DNA of 18,860 nt from JAQVSH01 sp964451605 (GCA_964451605.1 CAYVJA010000051.1:1-18860); one strand, 5' to 3'. Positions 8,173 through 14,884 are shown, counted from the first letter of the stretch. The notes: a model not told the origin generated them from the sequence alone. Program-made: numbers and translations.

Positions 8173-8799
8173 CTAAAAAGCAGCAAAAGCTCTTACCGGA
8201 GAACCATCTGAGTGGCTGATAAAGAGCGGCATACAAAAGAAAGTAAAACCATCGAAGGGTATTTTATCCAGATGATTCAAATTCTCAATCAGGAGCAGAC
8301 CACTGCCCAACAACTGCTTATGCAACGGCAAATCAACCGACTCAACGGCATCGGCCGAAGGGGTGTCGAATCCCAGGCCGCTCAGAGAAAAGCGGTTCAG
8401 CCAAACGGCTGCCTCCATCGTCAGGAGGGGAAACCCGGAATAATAGCTCTCCGAACCCCAATTATCCTGCCATCCGGTATAGAAAAGCAAAAAATCGGCC
8501 TCTTCCAGCAAAGAGGCATACCCTTCCAAAAAGGGGAGCGAAAGAGAGTCGACACCTGCGCATTCAATTTTCACACCCCGCCCCGAAAATCGCTGAAGCG
8601 GCAGGAGATCAAGTGTACTCCCCCCCTCAATCAGATGCGCCGGCGCATCAATATGCGTTCCGGTATGCGTAGCCATGGAGAGCCAATGCTCAAGGAAACC
8701 CTCTTCACTGATTTGGGCGCAGGGAGATATCTCCGGCCCCTTTGTGCCGGGATAAACCGGCATTCCCGTATAGATAATGTGCGACAAATCGACTAGCAT
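8173..8799 (-). CDS. cyclase-family metal-dependent hydrolase (kynurenine formamidase-like)
   Basis: 208 aa. It belongs to the cyclase superfamily (Pfam Cyclase, PF04199), whose members include kynurenine formamidase and other metal-dependent amide or lactone hydrolases. The family metal-binding signature HxGTHxDxPxH is intact as H45-T-G-T-H49-I-D51-A-P-A-H55, and the N-terminus (VDLSHIIYTGMPVYPG) is typical. No signal peptide, so cytoplasmic. Length is normal for the family. The ATG lies 11 bases after the stop of the HAD phosphatase gene, so they are probably co-transcribed. I see no kynureninase or tryptophan dioxygenase nearby, so kynurenine pathway involvement is unsupported and the substrate is unknown. 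The Ehr operon starts 78 bases downstream on the same strand. Confidence 0.88.
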   Translation of the reverse strand: MLVDLSHIIYTGMPVYPGTKGPEISPCAQISEEGFLEHWLSMATHTGTHIDAPAHLIEGGSTLDLLPLQRFSGRGVKIECAGVDSLSLPFLEGYASLLEEADFLLFYTGWQDNWGSESYYSGFPLLTMEAAVWLNRFSLSGLGFDTPSADAVESVDLPLHKQLLGSGLLLIENLNHLDKIPFDGFTFFCMPLFISHSDGSPVRAFAAF

Positions 8800-8810
8800 A
8801 CATTCGGATG

Positions 8811-9596
8811 TTAGAAGATATACTGATTGATGGTACGAATCACTCCCTCTTCGTTATTTGTGAAGGGGATTACAAAACGGGCAGTCTGTTTAATCACGGG
8901 ATGGGCATTCTGCATGGCAAAACTAAAACCGGCCTCCTGAAGCATCTCCCTGTCGTTTAAATAATCACCAAAAGCCATCATCTCTTCCGGGCCAATCCCG
9001 TAGAACTCTCCCACTTTCCTGAGCGCACTCCCCTTGTTGGCAGAGCGGTGGGCAATATCCACCCACAGTCTTCCGCCCAGGGTAACCGAACAGTCGGGTA
9101 ATACAGAGCGAAAATAGGGATAAGAAACCGATTCTGCATGGGTAAAATCACATACCGACACCTTTAATATCTGGTCGTCAATGCGGGTCAGGTCATCAAC
9201 CAAACGAAACTGATTGTAATAGCGGCGGGTCTCCTCCACAAAAGGGGCATAGCGCGATTCGGCCCAGGCCGACTTTTTACCGCAGACCACCGCATAAGCC
9301 CCCTCCTGTTGACGAACCGCCTCTACACAGGCCTTAACCGACGGAAAATCCATGGCATTTACATAAATCTCCTCGTCGCCTCTGCGCGCATAGGCTCCAT
9401 TCTCGGCAATGATTAAGAGGTCGTGAGCAATGTCACAAAACTCACCGGCCAAATTATAGTACTGACGGCCACTGGCAACGGCAAAGAGAATTCCGCAATC
9501 TCGCAACCGTTGGTACAGCGCACGGAAATGGGGCGAAACCTCCTTCCGGTCGTTCAGCAGGGTACCGTCCAAATCGGCGGCTATCAATTTTATCAT
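8811..9596 (-). CDS. HAD-superfamily Cof-type phosphatase
   Basis: 261 aa from this start. It has the four HAD motifs: I DLDGT (D8, D10), II S42 (AVASGRQYY), III K188 (SANKGSALRKV), IV GDYLND (D211, D215). The segment between motifs II and III is the type IIB cap, so it fits the Cof/YbiV group, which dephosphorylates sugar phosphates or phosphorylated cofactors. Cytoplasmic. An in-frame ATG three codons earlier (9605) is equally possible; the open frame extends to 9758 but that would start upstream of the candidate promoter at 9667-9674, so the long form is rejected. The gene is divergent from the aguB-like gene and sits 11 bases ahead of the cyclase-family gene. Confidence 0.88.
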   Translation of the reverse strand: MIKLIAADLDGTLLNDRKEVSPHFRALYQRLRDCGILFAVASGRQYYNLAGEFCDIAHDLLIIAENGAYARRGDEEIYVNAMDFPSVKACVEAVRQQEGAYAVVCGKKSAWAESRYAPFVEETRRYYNQFRLVDDLTRIDDQILKVSVCDFTHAESVSYPYFRSVLPDCSVTLGGRLWVDIAHRSANKGSALRKVGEFYGIGPEEMMAFGDYLNDREMLQEAGFSFAMQNAHPVIKQTARFVIPFTNNEEGVIRTINQYIF

Positions 9597-9666
9597 CGGT
9601 TTCATCCAGATAATCGCCCGGATCGGGGCGAAACGCCCCCGAAACCGAACTAACAACTTGCGGCAG

Positions 9667-9674
9667 CAAAGATA
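9667..9674 (-). promoter_or_regulatory. Bacteroidetes -7 promoter element for the HAD-cyclase unit
   Basis: TATCTTTG on the minus strand matches the TAnnTTTG consensus exactly. The predicted transcription start is near 9660, about 55-65 bases before the HAD start codon. No TTTG is present at the expected -33 distance. Confidence 0.55.
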
Positions 9675-9698
9675 ACCCAAAAGCGTTACCATTTTGGT

Positions 9699-9706
9699 TA
9701 TCTTTG
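9699..9706 (+). promoter_or_regulatory. Bacteroidetes -7 promoter element for the aguB-like gene
   Basis: TATCTTTG matches TAnnTTTG exactly and ends 23 bases before the ATG at 9730, giving a start near 9713. It rules out the in-frame ATG at 9694 as the translation start. The -33 position (about 9676-9679) lacks TTTG. Confidence 0.55.
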
Positions 9707-9729
9707 TTGCCGGACAAACCTCACGCACT

Positions 9730-10611
9730 ATGGATCCAAGAGTGGTTAACACAGGCATCGTGCAGATGCAATGCTCTCCGAATAAAGCGGAGAATCTTGA
9801 GAAGGCTCTTTCCGGTATCAGAGATGCCGCCGCTAAAGGAGCGCAGATTATCTGTCTGCAAGAGTTGTTTGCATCGCTCTATTTCTGCAACACCGAAGAT
9901 CCTGCCGGTTTCGAATGGGCCGAACCCCTTCCCGGCCCCACCCTTACCGCCATCCAAAAGGCGGCCGCCGAGCTGGAAGTGGTTGTGATTGCCTCCCTGT
10001 TCGAAAAGCGGGCACCCGGCCTCTATCACAACAGCACCGCCGTGATCGATGCCGACGGATCCTTTTTGGGAATCTACCGGAAGAGCCATATCCCCGACGA
10101 TCCGGGCTTCTGCGAAAAATACTATTTTGCCCCGGGCGACACCGGCTACCGGGTTTTCGAGACCCGCTATGCCAAATGCGGTGTGCTGATTTGCTGGGAC
10201 CAGTGGTATCCGGAAGCAGCCCGAATCACCGCGCTCCAGGGAGCCGAGATTCTCTTCTATCCCACCGCTATAGGATGGGATATCCAGGAGCACTCAGAAT
10301 CCCTGAACCGCGAGCAGTTTGAAGCGTGGCAAACCATTCAGCGAAGCCATGCCATTGCAAACGGCATTCCGGTAGTGTCGGTAAACCGGGTAGGCAAAGA
10401 GGCAGGTACCCTCTTCTGGGGCGGCTCTTTTATCTGCAACCCCTTTGGAACGCTGCTCTGCAGCGCAGGCCACCACGAAGAGACCACGCTGGTTTCCCCG
10501 GTAAACCTCAACGAATCGGACTATTACCGGCAGACCTGGCCCTTTCTGCGCGATCGGCGCATAGACACATACAGCGGAATTTTGGAAAGGTATCTCGACA
10601 AAAAGCCGTAG
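9730..10611 (+). CDS. aguB: N-carbamoylputrescine amidase (carbon-nitrogen hydrolase)
   Basis: 293 aa, full family length. Nitrilase-superfamily catalytic triad is visible: E45 (LQELFASLYFC), K118 (YRKSHIPDDPGF) and C155 (GVLICWDQWYPEAAR). The LFASLYFC, HIPDDPGFCEKYYF and CWDQWYPE segments are those of the AguB subgroup, which converts N-carbamoylputrescine to putrescine, ammonia and CO2, the last step of the agmatine route to putrescine. The end of the protein (RQTWPFLRDRRIDTY) is also typical of AguB. Cytoplasmic, no signal peptide. The start at MDPRVV is preferred because the family begins just before the VNTGIVQMQC strand and because an exact -7 box lies at 9699-9706. The usual partner, agmatine deiminase, is not adjacent. 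It converges on rsmE with only 7 bases between the two stop codons. Confidence 0.92.
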   Translation: MDPRVVNTGIVQMQCSPNKAENLEKALSGIRDAAAKGAQIICLQELFASLYFCNTEDPAGFEWAEPLPGPTLTAIQKAAAELEVVVIASLFEKRAPGLYHNSTAVIDADGSFLGIYRKSHIPDDPGFCEKYYFAPGDTGYRVFETRYAKCGVLICWDQWYPEAARITALQGAEILFYPTAIGWDIQEHSESLNREQFEAWQTIQRSHAIANGIPVVSVNRVGKEAGTLFWGGSFICNPFGTLLCSAGHHEETTLVSPVNLNESDYYRQTWPFLRDRRIDTYSGILERYLDKKP

Positions 10612-10622
10612 CCGAAGGCTAC
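10600..10622 (-). terminator. rho-independent terminator of rsmE, embedding both stop codons
   Basis: On the minus strand the sequence GTAGCC-TTC-GGCTAC forms a perfect 6-bp stem with a 3-base loop, followed after GG-C by TTTTT. The stem arms contain the TAG stop of rsmE (10621-10619) and, on the plus strand, the TAG stop of the aguB-like gene (10609-10611). In the plus direction there is no T-tract after the hairpin, so it should terminate rsmE better than aguB. Confidence 0.6.
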
Positions 10623-11371
10623 AAAGGCCCCATCTGGCTCAACAGAGAGATGGTCTGGCACACCACCACCCCGGCCGTTTCTGTGCGCAACCTCGACAAT
10701 CCCAAGGTGGCAGGATGATATCCCTGCCCGGTTGCCTGCAGAACCTCCCGTTCGGAAAAATCGCCCTCCGGGCCAATCAGCACAGTAATTGGATCGTCCG
10801 GGCGGAAAAGCTCCCATAACGGTTTCCTGGGGCCACTGCTGCAGTGAGCAATCACTTTCACCCCCGGAACAGGCTCTTTCATAAAGAGATCAAAAGGAGA
10901 CAAGGCCTCGAGGCGGGGCAGAAAACTCTTCTGCGACTGTTTCATACCGGCCACCAACAACCGCACCAGCCGCTCCTGCGGGACACTTTTTCGCTCCGAT
11001 CGGTCGCACAAAAGGGGCACAATCCGGCTTACTCCTATCTCGGTAGCTTTCTCGAGAAACCACTCAAACCGGTCCAGATTCTTTGTAGGTGCCATGGCCA
11101 CCGTGAGCGAATAATCGAACCGGGTACCAAAGGGATAGGGATTACGCGTGGTAAGCAGACACCGTTTGGGGTGCGGATCGGTAATCACGGCTGTATAGGC
11201 GTTCCCCTTGCCGTCGACAACCAACACCTCACAACCTTCCGTAAGCCGTAATACCCTGACACAGTGCGCCGACTCCTCTTCTGAGAGTTGCAACAAAGGG
11301 GGCTCCATAGAAGGAGCATAAAAGATATGCAGTTCCGGCTGCGGGAGTTTTTGCATTCGCGGCATAGCCAT
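10619..11371 (-). CDS. rsmE: 16S rRNA m3U1498 methyltransferase RsmE
   Basis: 250 aa, SPOUT-class SAM-dependent methyltransferase that methylates N3 of U1498 in 16S rRNA on the assembled 30S subunit. It shows the N-terminal PUA-like part (HIFYAPSMEPPLLQLSEEES), the central VAMAPTKNLDRFEWFLEKATEIGVSRI block in shorter pieces, DRSERK, and the C-terminal knot motifs IGPEGDFSEREV (about 199-210) and LGLSRLRTETA (about 223-233) that hold SAM. Length is normal for RsmE. Start choice is open: ATGs at 11371, 11365 and 11356 all precede ELHIFYAP, and homologues usually begin only one or two residues before HIFY or HLFY. It is divergent from the phosphoesterase gene and ends in a hairpin terminator shared with aguB. 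Confidence 0.93.
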   Translation of the reverse strand: MAMPRMQKLPQPELHIFYAPSMEPPLLQLSEEESAHCVRVLRLTEGCEVLVVDGKGNAYTAVITDPHPKRCLLTTRNPYPFGTRFDYSLTVAMAPTKNLDRFEWFLEKATEIGVSRIVPLLCDRSERKSVPQERLVRLLVAGMKQSQKSFLPRLEALSPFDLFMKEPVPGVKVIAHCSSGPRKPLWELFRPDDPITVLIGPEGDFSEREVLQATGQGYHPATLGLSRLRTETAGVVVCQTISLLSQMGPL

Positions 11372-11393
11372 GGAAGGGTTTCGAAGGTTTTCT

Positions 11394-11401
11394 TACTTTT
11401 G
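11394..11401 (+). promoter_or_regulatory. Bacteroidetes -7 promoter element for yfcE-like/rsmI
   Basis: TACTTTTG matches TAnnTTTG exactly. The predicted start is near 11408, leaving an approximately 40-base leader to ATG 11449 and excluding the in-frame GTG at 11401. No clear -33 TTTG. Confidence 0.5.
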
Positions 11402-11426
11402 TGGAGACGTTCGGTAACAACAGGAG

Positions 11427-11434
11427 CAAAGATA
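11427..11434 (-). promoter_or_regulatory. Bacteroidetes -7 promoter element for rsmE
   Basis: TATCTTTG on the minus strand is an exact match to TAnnTTTG; a T-run (TTTT at 11457-11454) occupies the -33 position. Predicted start is near 11420, with about a 49-base leader. It lies downstream of the opposing plus-strand -7 box, so the two promoters face each other. Confidence 0.5.
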
Positions 11435-11448
11435 GCACGGTTCGCAGA

Positions 11449-11964
11449 ATGAAAAAAATTGGGATCCTCTCAGACACACACGGATATCTCGATCCAAAAA
11501 TCCTCGGGTTTTTCGAACCCTGCGAGGAGATATGGCATGCGGGCGACATCGGAAATCTGGAAACCTTCGACACCCTGGCGGCTTTCCGTCCCCTGGTGGC
11601 TGTGGCAGGCAATATCGACGACCACCGCGTTCGAAGTGCCTGCCCTCTGGTACAGCGGTTCGAATGTGAAGGAGCCGATGTCCTGCTCACCCACATCGGA
11701 GGCTATCCCGGCAGGTACGACAGCCGGGCACTGGCTTTTATCGAGGCGAAGGCCCCCACCCTCTTTGTCTGCGGCCATTCACATATCCTCAAGGTAATCT
11801 TCGACCCAAAATTTCAACTGCTCCACATCAATCCGGGAGCGGCGGGCATTTCGGGTCTTCACTCAGTGCGCACAGCTATCCGGCTGGACCTTTCGGAAGG
11901 GAAACCTTCGAATCTGCAAATCCTCGAACTTCCCCGCCACACTAATACCACCACAAATGGGTAA
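11449..11964 (+). CDS. YfcE/MJ0936-type metallophosphoesterase
   Basis: 171 aa, full length for the small YfcE/YmdB-like calcineurin-fold phosphodiesterases. All metal-binding motifs are seen: D9-x-H11 (SDTHGYL), GD33 (HAGDIG), GN55 (AGNIDD), H82 (THIGGYPG) and GH110-x-H112 (CGHSHI), then HINPGAAG. Members hydrolyse phosphodiester bonds in vitro with two divalent metal ions; the physiological substrate is not established. Cytoplasmic, no signal peptide. The start is the ATG directly before KKIGILSDTHG, which fits the family and the -7 box at 11394. Its end overlaps rsmI by 8 bases, so the two are translationally coupled. Confidence 0.92.
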   Translation: MKKIGILSDTHGYLDPKILGFFEPCEEIWHAGDIGNLETFDTLAAFRPLVAVAGNIDDHRVRSACPLVQRFECEGADVLLTHIGGYPGRYDSRALAFIEAKAPTLFVCGHSHILKVIFDPKFQLLHINPGAAGISGLHSVRTAIRLDLSEGKPSNLQILELPRHTNTTTNG

Positions 11965-12694
11965 GCTATATCTGGTTCCCACCCCGATTGGAAACCTCAA
12001 AGACATGACCCTGAGGGCAATCGAAATCCTGAAAAGCGTGGGCCTCATTCTGGCCGAAGATACGCGTACCAGCAGTTTTCTGCTGAAACATTTCGAGATT
12101 GAGAACCGCCTGATGGCGCATCATAAGTTCAACGAACACAAAACACTTCAGATGCTGGTTGCTCGTCTGGAGGCAGGCGAAGAGATGGCACTGATTACCG
12201 ATGCAGGTACCCCGGCCATCTCCGATCCGGGATTTCTGTTGGTGAGAGCTTGCATTGAAGCCGGAATTGAGACAGAGTGTCTTCCCGGCCCCACCGCGCT
12301 GATTCCCGCCCTGGTAAACTCCGGGCTCCCCTCCGACCGTTTTGTATTCGAGGGATTTCTGCCGCCCAAAAAGGGGCGGAAAACCCGCCTTACCGAACTG
12401 GCCTCCGAGCCCCGCACCCTTATCTTTTATGAATCGCCCTTCCGGCTGGTCAGGACGCTCGAGGAGCTGGCCCTCTGCTTCGGCCCCGCGCGAAAAGCCT
12501 CCGTATCGCGCGAACTCACCAAAATGCACGAAGAGACCTGCAGGGGAACCCTGCAAGAACTGGCCGAGCTGTTTGGCGGGCGAAGTCAGATAAAGGGCGA
12601 AATTGTATTGGTGGTAGAGGGAAGCGTTCCTACTTCTCGTCAAACCAGGGACGCATCACATCCATCAGCTCCCGGGGAGGACGACACGGAGTAA
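11957..12694 (+). CDS. rsmI: 16S rRNA C1402 2'-O-methyltransferase RsmI
   Basis: 245 aa, tetrapyrrole-methylase fold, methylates the ribose 2'-O of C1402 in 16S rRNA. Motifs in order: LYLVPTPIGNLKDMTLRA at the N-terminus, ILAEDTRTSSFLLKHF, HKFNEHK, ALITDAGTPAISDPGFLLV (SAM site), PGPTALIPALVNSGLPSDRF, GFLPPKKGRK, and KIGEIVLVVEG-like sequence near the end (KGEIVLVVEGS). About 25 residues after VVEG are Ser/Thr/Pro/Asp-rich and of no recognisable function; their coding sequence is the part lying antisense to the thioesterase gene. It overlaps the phosphoesterase gene by 8 bases at the start and the convergent thioesterase gene by 65 bases at the end. Confidence 0.94.
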   Translation: MGKLYLVPTPIGNLKDMTLRAIEILKSVGLILAEDTRTSSFLLKHFEIENRLMAHHKFNEHKTLQMLVARLEAGEEMALITDAGTPAISDPGFLLVRACIEAGIETECLPGPTALIPALVNSGLPSDRFVFEGFLPPKKGRKTRLTELASEPRTLIFYESPFRLVRTLEELALCFGPARKASVSRELTKMHEETCRGTLQELAELFGGRSQIKGEIVLVVEGSVPTSRQTRDASHPSAPGEDDTE

Positions 12695-13046
12695 AACTGC
12701 CCGCACGCACAAAAGCCAGCGAAGTGGTGCCTTCATTGAGCAGCACCCCGGCCGGCGAGAATATCTCGTACGAAAAATGAATCAGTGCGGTAGGAAGAGT
12801 TTTCACCGTTACCCTGACCTTCAGCAGATCGTCGTACAGTGCCGAAGCGTGGTAGGTCAGCGTCATAGACTTAACCGGCATCATGATACCCAGGCGGTCT
12901 TCCATTTCGCGATAACTCCACCCCAGCGAACGGAGCATTTCATTACGGGCATGCTCGTACACCATGGGATAATTACCGTAATACATCACCCCCATCTTAT
13001 CGGTATGGGCGTACAGCACCCGGAACTCGGTTTCGAACACGTACAT
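12630..13046 (-). CDS. acyl-CoA thioesterase, 4HBT (hot-dog) YbgC/FadM type
   Basis: 138 aa, single hot-dog domain. The 4-hydroxybenzoyl-CoA thioesterase signature is HTDKMGVMYYGNYPMVYEHAR (D16 as the candidate catalytic acid, G19, Y23, N25, Y26, E31), with RVTVKTLPTALIHFSYEIF as the central strands. It hydrolyses acyl-CoA thioesters; chain-length preference cannot be read from sequence. Cytoplasmic. The ATG is two bases after the metA stop, so it is the last gene of an SDR-metA-thioesterase run. Its last 65 bases are antisense to the end of rsmI. The thioesterase has no known metabolic link to MetA. Confidence 0.88.
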   Translation of the reverse strand: MYVFETEFRVLYAHTDKMGVMYYGNYPMVYEHARNEMLRSLGWSYREMEDRLGIMMPVKSMTLTYHASALYDDLLKVRVTVKTLPTALIHFSYEIFSPAGVLLNEGTTSLAFVRAGSFTPCRPPRELMDVMRPWFDEK

Positions 13047-13048
13047 AA

Positions 13049-13966
13049 CTAACTGATCTGATCGGGATTAAACGGGGTCTCCTGATAGACATAATAATTG
13101 AGCCAGTTGGAGAAGAGCAGATTGGCATGCCCCTTCCATTTAACCACCGGCATCTGGGTAGGATCGTCGTTGGGGAAGTAGTTTTTGGGCATGGCTATAT
13201 CGAGCCCCTTCTTCAAATCGCGGATATACTCCTCCTTAAGGGTTAGAGGATCGTATTCGGAGTGACCGGTTACAAACACCTGCCTTGCATTCTTAGCCAC
13301 CACCAGATAGACACCCGCATCGGCCGATTCGGCCACAATCTCGAGCTCGGGTATCTTGTCGATATCCGCTCTTCTCACCTCGGTATAGCGGGAGTGGGGA
13401 GCCAGAAACTCATCATCGAATCCTCTGACAATCGGGATTTTTGGATTATTTACATAATGTTTAAAGACCCCGGAAATTTTGTGGTCGATGGTATGTTTGG
13501 GAATCCCGTAGTGATGATACAAACCGGCCTGAGCGGCCCAGCAAATATGCAGGGTAGAAGTAACATGGGTACGCGACCAATCCATAATCTCAATCATCTC
13601 GTCCCAATAGCTCACCTCCTCAAATTCGAGATGTTCGATAGGAGCTCCGGTGATAATGAGGCCATCGTACTTACGATGCCGAATCTCTTCGAACCGTTGA
13701 TAAAAGGCCTTCATATGTTCGAGCGGCGTATTCTTTGAAACATGACAACCGGGATGAATCAATGCCACCTCAATCTGCAGAGGTGTATTCGACAACATCC
13801 GCAACAGATGGGTTTCGGTGGTAATCTTAAGTGGCATAAGATTCAGAATTGCCACTCTCAGGGGCCTGATATCCTGATGAATAGCCCTTGATTCGGACAT
13901 CACAAAAATATTTTCTTCACGCAATATATCAACTGCAGGAAGATTATCAGGGACATTCAACGGCAT
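13049..13966 (-). CDS. metA: homoserine O-acyltransferase MetA, predicted acetyl-CoA type
   Basis: 305 aa (E. coli MetA 309). It activates homoserine for methionine synthesis by transferring an acyl group from acyl-CoA. N-terminus PLNVPDNLPAVDILREEN is standard. The catalytic triad is at the E. coli positions: C142 (LHICWAAQAGLYH), H235 and E237 (VTGHSEYD). Residue 111, which sets acyl specificity in this family, is Glu (ITGAPIEHLEF), where E. coli has Gly; Glu is known to favour acetyl-CoA, so I infer homoserine O-acetyltransferase activity despite the usual succinyltransferase label. The TTG at 13975 would add three residues; the ATG is preferred from homologues. It is preceded by an SDR gene with a 42-base gap, too short for a SAM riboswitch, and followed two bases later by a thioesterase. 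Confidence 0.95.
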   Translation of the reverse strand: MPLNVPDNLPAVDILREENIFVMSESRAIHQDIRPLRVAILNLMPLKITTETHLLRMLSNTPLQIEVALIHPGCHVSKNTPLEHMKAFYQRFEEIRHRKYDGLIITGAPIEHLEFEEVSYWDEMIEIMDWSRTHVTSTLHICWAAQAGLYHHYGIPKHTIDHKISGVFKHYVNNPKIPIVRGFDDEFLAPHSRYTEVRRADIDKIPELEIVAESADAGVYLVVAKNARQVFVTGHSEYDPLTLKEEYIRDLKKGLDIAMPKNYFPNDDPTQMPVVKWKGHANLLFSNWLNYYVYQETPFNPDQIS

Positions 13967-13992
13967 AGCTGACAAACATTAAATTGAGCAGG

Positions 13993-14000
13993 TAAAGATA
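13993..14000 (-). promoter_or_regulatory. candidate -7 element before metA
   Basis: TATCTTTA on the minus strand is one base off TAnnTTTG and ends 26 bases before the metA ATG, the same spacing as the better promoters here. No -33 match is seen. metA may therefore have its own promoter in addition to read-through from the SDR gene. Confidence 0.35.
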
Positions 14001-14008
14001 CAAATTAA

Positions 14009-14815
14009 TCACTTGAAAGGGGAGTCGGGTTCCTTCGCCATAAAGCTATACTCCAGTTTATCGAGGAGCCCGGGAAAGAGCGACCGGAGCAGCATTACCG
14101 CACGCCCTTCGGTAGTGAGAATAATGTTTCTCTTCCGCTTCTCCACCCCCTTCACCAAAATTTCGGCAACCTCTCCGGCACTCATCATTTTCGACTCATC
14201 CCGGGGTGTTTCGCCCTGTGCCGAACCATCGGCTGCAAGGGCCACCCGACGGATATTCGATGCTGTAAACCCGGGAGCAATGACCATGACATGTAACCCT
14301 GTCTTCAGATTCTCTACCCGCAATGCATCGAGAAAACCGTAGAGCGCAAATTTCGATGCCGAATAACCGGTACGGGCAGGCAGGCCCTTGAAACCGGCAA
14401 TCGAAGAGACGCCTACCACCGAACCTTTCGAGGCTAACAGATGAGGCATTGCATATTTGGTACAATAGACAGCTCCCCAGAAATTGACATCCATCAAACG
14501 TCTGAGGACATCCAGGTCGAGATCGGCAAAGAGAGCCCGCATGGAGATACCTGCATTATTCACCAACACATCGATACGCTGAAAATGCGATACCGTCTGG
14601 TCGATTAACTGCTTACAATCCTCCTCGCGCGTAACATCGCAGGGAATTGCCACCACCCTGCCCGGCAATGCAGACAACTCTTCTGCCTGCTGAGCCAATT
14701 GACCGGCCGAACGGGCAGCCATTACCACATAAGCGCCTCTGGAGGCAAAAGCCCGCGCACATGCCAGCCCAATGCCCGATGAAGCCCCTGTTATCACCAC
14801 AACCTTTCCTTTCAT
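14009..14815 (-). CDS. short-chain dehydrogenase/reductase (SDR)
   Basis: 268 aa classical SDR: dinucleotide-binding TGASSGIG (9-17), D60 after the fourth strand, NNAG (86-89), catalytic S138 (GVSSIAG) and Y151-x3-K155 (GYSASKFAL). Family knowledge: NAD(P)-dependent oxidation or reduction of a hydroxyl or carbonyl group; after the SSIAG motif the line GLPARTGYSASK resembles DltE/YqjQ-like and oxidoreductase groups of unknown substrate. A Lys/Arg-rich block follows at about 222-228 (EKRKRN), and the C-terminus is hydrophobic. Start ATG at 14815 gives the standard KGKVVVITG opening, with an exact -7 box 25 bases upstream. It heads the minus-strand run SDR-metA-thioesterase and is divergent from the OmpA-family gene. 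Confidence 0.9.
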   Translation of the reverse strand: MKGKVVVITGASSGIGLACARAFASRGAYVVMAARSAGQLAQQAEELSALPGRVVAIPCDVTREEDCKQLIDQTVSHFQRIDVLVNNAGISMRALFADLDLDVLRRLMDVNFWGAVYCTKYAMPHLLASKGSVVGVSSIAGFKGLPARTGYSASKFALYGFLDALRVENLKTGLHVMVIAPGFTASNIRRVALAADGSAQGETPRDESKMMSAGEVAEILVKGVEKRKRNIILTTEGRAVMLLRSLFPGLLDKLEYSFMAKEPDSPFK

Positions 14816-14840
14816 AGTCTGGAAAATAGAGTTCAGGCAG

Positions 14841-14848
14841 CAAACTTA
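14841..14848 (-). promoter_or_regulatory. Bacteroidetes -7 promoter element for the SDR gene
   Basis: TAAGTTTG on the minus strand matches TAnnTTTG exactly; predicted start near 14834, about 19 bases before the ATG. No TTTG at -33. Confidence 0.5.
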
Positions 14849-14884
14849 CGGAAAGTTTTCTGCAGCATAAGCAGTGGAAATCGC

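Larger units (their letters stand above)
9663..9710. repeat. imperfect inverted repeat covering two divergent promoters
   Basis: Left arm 9663-9682 (GCAGCAAAGATAACCCAAAA) and right arm 9692-9710 (reverse complement GCAACAAAGATAACCAAAA) match with one substitution and one extra base, around a 9-base spacer. Each arm contains a TATCTTTG -7 box pointing outward. Because both predicted transcription starts lie outside the repeat, it would act as DNA, not as an RNA hairpin: either a symmetrical operator or a by-product of two similar promoters placed back to back. Confidence 0.7.

Noticed and set aside
8212..8796. 194-codon open frame on plus opposite the cyclase gene
   Set aside because: It is basic, Gln-rich low-complexity-like sequence without family motifs and lies fully antisense to a gene with intact HxGTHxDxPxH.
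9597..9758. Longer 315-residue form of the HAD protein
   Set aside because: The extra N-terminal residues are basic and unlike the family, and the long start lies upstream of the predicted transcription start near 9660.
11966..12643. 225-codon open frame on minus opposite rsmI
   Set aside because: No recognisable domain; rsmI motifs are complete on the other strand, so this is a frame shadow.
13967..14008. SAM riboswitch ahead of metA
   Set aside because: Only 42 bases separate the SDR stop from the metA ATG, and I see no SAM-type stem arrangement there.
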